NCBI RefSeq assembly: GCF_003002825.1
Contig: NZ_PVTE01000002.1
Span: 328,926 to 392,925, forward strand
Direction of reading: 5' to 3'
Length of the DNA: 64,000 nucleotides
DNA from: Spirosoma oryzae
GTDB taxonomy: Bacteria; Bacteroidota; Bacteroidia; Cytophagales; Spirosomataceae
Within the stretch, counting starts at the first letter, position 1. Each line of letters begins with the position of its first letter. The notes beneath the pieces were generated by a model, which saw nothing but the letters and a program-made list of their open reading frames with translations, was not told the origin of the DNA and searched no databases. A program made the position numbers and the translations under genes. Positions 60,173 through 64,000 of this stretch are shown piece by piece.

Positions 60173-63100
60173 TTATTTAAACTTGATGTTCAGGTTGAAA
60201 CCGTAGTTACGGGTCGATGGCAGGTTGCCACCTTCGATACCGGTATAAGCCAGGTTAGAGCCAAACGAAGCTTCAGGATCGATGTTCTTCGCGTTACGCA
60301 TGAAGAAGAACAGGTTCCGGCCAACCAGTGAGATGCTGGCAGCACGAATCAGCGGCAGTTTTTCGAACAGGCGGGCAGGCAGATTATAACCGAACGTTAC
60401 CTGACGCATTTTGATGAACGCACCATCGACAACACTCGTCTTGGTTACGTTGTTGGCCAGCGCTGTGTAGTAAGCCTGTGCGGTAGCTGTCTTGGTATTA
60501 ACTGCGCCATCCGACGTTACGCCCGTTGTGATACCGCTTTCACGTCCTTCCAGCGTAGCCTGGTTCAGACCACGACGCAGCGTGTAGTTTTCCGTAGCCG
60601 ACAGTACTTTGTTGCCGTAGTTGTAGTCGACAAGGAACGAGAGGTTGAAACCGCCAACGATGAATTCGTTGTTCAGACCACCGTAGAGCGTAGGCAATAC
60701 AGTACCCATGTTGATCAGGTCACCCCGCACTGGCAGGCCTGATGCGTCAACGACGATTTGACCGTTCAGGTATTTGTAGTCATACGCCATGATCTGCGGG
60801 CCGGCCTGACCTACTACGAAAGCAGTGGTAGCGTTACCCAGCGTAGCCCGGTTCTGGCCAAGGCTAATGGGGTTGTTGTTCGCATCGGTTTGCAGAATCT
60901 TGTTGTGTACCGACGTCAGGTTAAACGACGCGTTCCAGGTAAGTTTCGACGAACGAATTGGCGTACCGTTGATTTGCAGTTCAAGACCTTTGTTCTGCAC
61001 AGAACCCGTACCGACGACACCACTTGAGTAACCCGTCGACCAGCTGTAGTTGGCTGGCATGATTTCGTTATTCGTCGTCTGTGTGTAGTAAGAAGCGTCG
61101 AAGCCCAGCCGGTTACCAAAGAAGCGCAGTTCCAGACCAAATTCAAGTTCCGTTTTTGTAAACGGCTTCAGGAACAGGTTTGGCAGACTTGAGCTGAAGC
61201 TACCTGTTGGGATCGTATTAATCGGGTTGTTAACGCTATAGTACACGCTCGTGCCATAGGCCGTTGTAGGTTCGCCACTCGTTACAGCATAACCAGCCCG
61301 CAGTTTACCGAAGCTCAGTTTAGGAACGTTAACCAGATCCGAGAATACAAATGCACCCGTTACAGAAGGTGTAAAGATGGCCCGGTTTGCACTTGGCAAC
61401 GTCGAGTACGTATCGTAACGACCGGTGGTGCTCAGCGTCAGGAATGTTTTGTACGCAAGGTCAACGTTGTAGTAAGCCGAGTTAACCTGTGTATTGGACA
61501 CTTCATAGCTCCGTCCATAGTTTACTACGTTGTTGAAGCTGTAGAGATAAGGCAGTACGAATGGGCTACCGCTTACACCAATCTTCTCATAGTTGTTTTT
61601 GCGGATGTTGCCACCCAGCAAGGCGTTAACCGAGAAATCGGGCGACAGCGTTTTGTTGATGCCCAGCAAGGCGTCAATGTTTAATTCGGTACGCTGTGCA
61701 TTCGACAATTCGTTAAGCTGACCCTGACCTTTAGGGTTTGCACTGATCGAGTACGACGTACCCCAGGGTGTAACGGTTTTCACGCGGTCGTTTGCATTGT
61801 CATACCCAACCCGTGCTTGTGCATAGATCCACTCAGCAAACTGGTACTTGGTCGACAGCATCGAAATAATCCGCTTACGAGCATTGTTTGCTACGTACTG
61901 GTTGACGACGAAGTACGGGTTCGTTACATAGTTATCGTCGCTGAATACAACCTCCTGGCCCGTTGTCGTATTGTAACCGGGAGCCAGAATACGTTCGTCG
62001 ATGTTCGTCGCCAGCAGATAGCCATTCGTCGCGTTCAGCGGACCATCACTCAATTGCGGCTTGTTATCTACCCGCTCATCGATGTAGTTAGCCAGCGCGC
62101 TGATACTCAGCTTCGGCGTAATGTTCTGATCAACGGTCAGGTTTGCCGTTTTCCGCGATAGTCCAGCGTTCGGGATGATCGACTTGTTGTCAAGATTAGA
62201 CAGCGACAACCGGAACGAGCCATTATCACCACCCTTTGTCACCGACACCGTGTTCGTGAAGTTCGAACCCATCCGATAGAAGTTCTTGATGTTGTTACGC
62301 TGGGCTACATAGGGGTATTGATTACCGTCGAACTGAATAACGTTTGTACCATCCAGTTTAGCACCCCAACTCATCCGGCCTGTTAGCTGTGCTTCCGCGA
62401 CCGTAGCTGGTTTTGCGCCATTCTGACCCTGCCCGTACACATACTGAAAATCCGTCAGATTGAGTGGCTGATCCGTACTCACGTTCATGTTGTAGTCAAC
62501 GGCAAAATCACCCTTACGACCTTTCTTCGTCGTAATCAGGATAACGCCGTTCGATGCCCGTGCACCGTATAGAGCCGAAGCCGATTGCCCCTTCAAAACG
62601 GTCATCGTTTCAATATCATCCGGATTGATGTTACCGATACCATCGCCACCATCTGATCCACCCCATTGACCGGCACTCCCCCGCTGGGTATTGTCCATTG
62701 GTACCCCGTTGATAACAAACAGCGGAGAGCCAGCCGAGTTCATGCTTGGCATACCACGCAACAGCAGTTTCGCTGTACCACCGGGACCACTGCTCGTTCC
62801 TTTTACACTCAAACCTGCAACGCGGCCAACAAGTGAGTTACCGATGTTGTTCTCACGAGCTTTCGTAAACTGAGATGCATCCACAGTCGTTACCGCGTAG
62901 CCAACTTTACGGGCATCTTTCGACACGCCGAGAGCCGTTACAACAACCTCGTTCAGCGTCGCGTCACCAGGATTTAGTTTAACGTTGATGACCGTTTTAC
63001 TACCAACGATGATTTCCTCTTTGCCATAACCGATGTACGAGAACACCAGTACGTCTTCAGCACTCGTTACGTTAATCCGGTAATTGCCTTCCGCATCCGT

Positions 63101-63280
63101 GTTAGTACCCTTGCTCGTACCCTTGATGGTTACGGTTGCTCCAGCTAATTCATTTCCTTTTTCGTCGCGCACTTTACCAGTGATAACCTGGTCAGCTGCA
63201 AATGACGACACCGTCAGGAGGAGGAGTGCTCCTAACATGAGCAAAGCCCTCGAAAAGGTTCTTTGTACTGTTACTTTCAT
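60173..63280 (-). CDS. SusC/RagA family TonB-linked outer-membrane protein
   Basis: A 1035-residue TonB-dependent channel for glycan import. After a signal peptide ending SSFAAD comes the carboxypeptidase-D-regulatory domain (VITGKVRDEKGNELAGATV), then the plug with NEVVVTALGVSKDARKVGYA and SAGSPLFVINGVPM. The barrel ends with NYGFNLNIKFK. Starts: ATG at 63280 chosen for the shortest signal peptide; ATGs at 63286 and 63313 are also possible. It forms an operon with SusD seven bases downstream. Confidence 0.95.
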   Translation of the reverse strand: MKVTVQRTFSRALLMLGALLLLTVSSFAADQVITGKVRDEKGNELAGATVTIKGTSKGTNTDAEGNYRINVTSAEDVLVFSYIGYGKEEIIVGSKTVINVKLNPGDATLNEVVVTALGVSKDARKVGYAVTTVDASQFTKARENNIGNSLVGRVAGLSVKGTSSGPGGTAKLLLRGMPSMNSAGSPLFVINGVPMDNTQRGSAGQWGGSDGGDGIGNINPDDIETMTVLKGQSASALYGARASNGVILITTKKGRKGDFAVDYNMNVSTDQPLNLTDFQYVYGQGQNGAKPATVAEAQLTGRMSWGAKLDGTNVIQFDGNQYPYVAQRNNIKNFYRMGSNFTNTVSVTKGGDNGSFRLSLSNLDNKSIIPNAGLSRKTANLTVDQNITPKLSISALANYIDERVDNKPQLSDGPLNATNGYLLATNIDERILAPGYNTTTGQEVVFSDDNYVTNPYFVVNQYVANNARKRIISMLSTKYQFAEWIYAQARVGYDNANDRVKTVTPWGTSYSISANPKGQGQLNELSNAQRTELNIDALLGINKTLSPDFSVNALLGGNIRKNNYEKIGVSGSPFVLPYLYSFNNVVNYGRSYEVSNTQVNSAYYNVDLAYKTFLTLSTTGRYDTYSTLPSANRAIFTPSVTGAFVFSDLVNVPKLSFGKLRAGYAVTSGEPTTAYGTSVYYSVNNPINTIPTGSFSSSLPNLFLKPFTKTELEFGLELRFFGNRLGFDASYYTQTTNNEIMPANYSWSTGYSSGVVGTGSVQNKGLELQINGTPIRSSKLTWNASFNLTSVHNKILQTDANNNPISLGQNRATLGNATTAFVVGQAGPQIMAYDYKYLNGQIVVDASGLPVRGDLINMGTVLPTLYGGLNNEFIVGGFNLSFLVDYNYGNKVLSATENYTLRRGLNQATLEGRESGITTGVTSDGAVNTKTATAQAYYTALANNVTKTSVVDGAFIKMRQVTFGYNLPARLFEKLPLIRAASISLVGRNLFFFMRNAKNIDPEASFGSNLAYTGIEGGNLPSTRNYGFNLNIKFK

Positions 63281-63313
63281 AGACATTTGATAATTGGTTT
63301 TGTGCAAATTCAT

Positions 63314-63832
63314 CTGAACTTACTGAAAGAGCCGATTGTCTTCTTTTCCTGCTGTATCGTTTACTAGATCATAGCGTTACTTACGATTTTGCATACAGCA
63401 TTTTATAGCAGACCCCGGGTACGCTGCTTCATTGGTGTAAAGTGGTTGGGTTAATTCCTCAATTTACTATTCTTTCTTTCGTTGAGGGACAGCGGCTTAC
63501 CATATGCATTCATGTACTTTGCCCTTATATTATTCCGCTATCATTAAATTTAAAGCAAATATATTCGTCTTTATTAAATTATTTTAGAATTCTAATCTTC
63601 TTTTAATACCCATTTTTATTGGGCGCTCGATTTGCGACCAATGTACCTACAAATTACTGCTTAACTTAAAATTATACTATTAATGATAAAGATGTTCACA
63701 AGTATAATCTGCAATATCTAGTGAGTATTTCATGTTACCAACTCGACTAACAATACTTTTTTAGTCAGCAGTAATTACTCAAATCTACAAGAAAACTAGT
63801 TTCAGCGGATGCTATTATCTATAAAACGCAGC
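63314..63832. other. AT-rich upstream region of susC
   Basis: A gene-free region of about 520 bp between susC and the rRNA terminator, clearly more AT-rich than the rest of the window. On the minus strand GAATATATTTGC contains TATATTTG at 63556-63563, a perfect -7 box. It would leave a leader of about 270 nt. No TTTG was found at the matching -33 position. Confidence 0.5.
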
Positions 63833-63860
63833 GAGCCGGTCAACTTGCGCTGACCGGCTC
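63833..63860 (-). terminator. rRNA operon terminator
   Basis: GAGCCGGTCA (63833-63842) pairs with TGACCGGCTC (63851-63860) around an 8-nt loop. It comes just after 5S rRNA on the minus strand. Confidence 0.75.
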
Positions 63861-63874
63861 GGCTTTCGTTTCTT

Positions 63875-63989
63875 CAGGTGGCACCTACCTACTCTCCCGC
63901 TTGTGACAGCAGTACCATCGGCAGTACGGGGCTTAACGACTCTGTGCGAAATGGAAGAGGTGTTCACCCGCCTTAACAGCACCAACCTG
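63875..63989 (-). rRNA. rrf: 5S ribosomal RNA
   Basis: Read on the minus strand, the segment contains ACACCTCTTCC, CACAGAGTCGTTAAGCCC, GCCGATGGTACTGC and GGGAGAGTAGGT, in the order found in 5S rRNA of Bacteroidota. The length of about 115 nt is normal. The 23S and 16S genes should lie beyond the right edge. Exact ends are estimates; the last 11 bases of the window are spacer. Confidence 0.92.
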
Positions 63990-64000
63990 TTGACCCTTTT

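Noticed and set aside
50015..63313. Genomic island or phage insertion at the right side
   Set aside because: No integrase, transposase or attachment repeats were seen, and base composition of the genes matches the rest of the window.

Overview
The window looks like chromosomal DNA of a Cytophagales bacterium (phylum Bacteroidota), most like the Spirosoma group. Evidence: a SusC/SusD pair, a GldB gliding lipoprotein, DUF4270/DUF4907 proteins, PorT-like barrels, Bacteroidota-type promoters (TAnnTTTG) and moderately GC-rich coding DNA. No species can be named from sequence alone. No phage, integrase, transposase or CRISPR array was seen.

Layout, left to right. 1-7.1 kb: msrA, a small unknown gene, a degenerate stand-alone receiver domain, a small outer-membrane barrel, a prolyl oligopeptidase, a DnaQ-like exonuclease and an S41 protease. 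7.1-18.5 kb: prmA, a 1611-residue exported protein of unknown function, a PfkB kinase, an acetyltransferase-like protein, cysS, an M28 peptidase lipoprotein and a small lipoprotein. 18.5-26 kb, mostly minus strand: a kelch/DUF4907/DUF4270 cluster, an S41 lipoprotein, nadD, gmk, and an ECF sigma factor with its anti-sigma partner. 26-29 kb: a Bacteroidota-type protein of unknown function following two iron-sulfur proteins that resemble a membrane heterodisulfide-reductase-like complex, then tRNA-Phe.

29-35.9 kb: a membrane-anchored MutS-like ATPase overlapping a uracil-DNA-glycosylase-like gene, a Fur-family regulator, an ABC exporter and gldB, divergent from a PorT-like barrel. 36-41.6 kb: hisH-hisA-GNAT-hisF, a DUF433/DUF5615 toxin-antitoxin pair, a luciferase-like monooxygenase and a DUF72 protein. 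41.8-49.7 kb: valS, gmhB, a 42-residue lipoprotein, arginine decarboxylase, mpl, a LOG-family protein and glutathione peroxidase. 50-63.3 kb: a glycan-uptake region with ROK regulator plus GH92 mannosidase, and SusC-SusD-VCBS-haloperoxidase. The right edge holds 5S rRNA on the minus strand, the 3' end of an rRNA operon.

A recurring theme is intergenic palindromic DNA. At least six sequence types of long inverted repeat (arms up to 36 bp) sit between genes, two types occurring twice. Long-stem terminators are also common. The strongest leads for unknown biology are the UDG-like/MutS-like overlapping pair, the receiver that has lost its phosphorylation site, the 1611-residue exported protein, a candidate small RNA near 18.6-18.7 kb, and the palindromic repeats.
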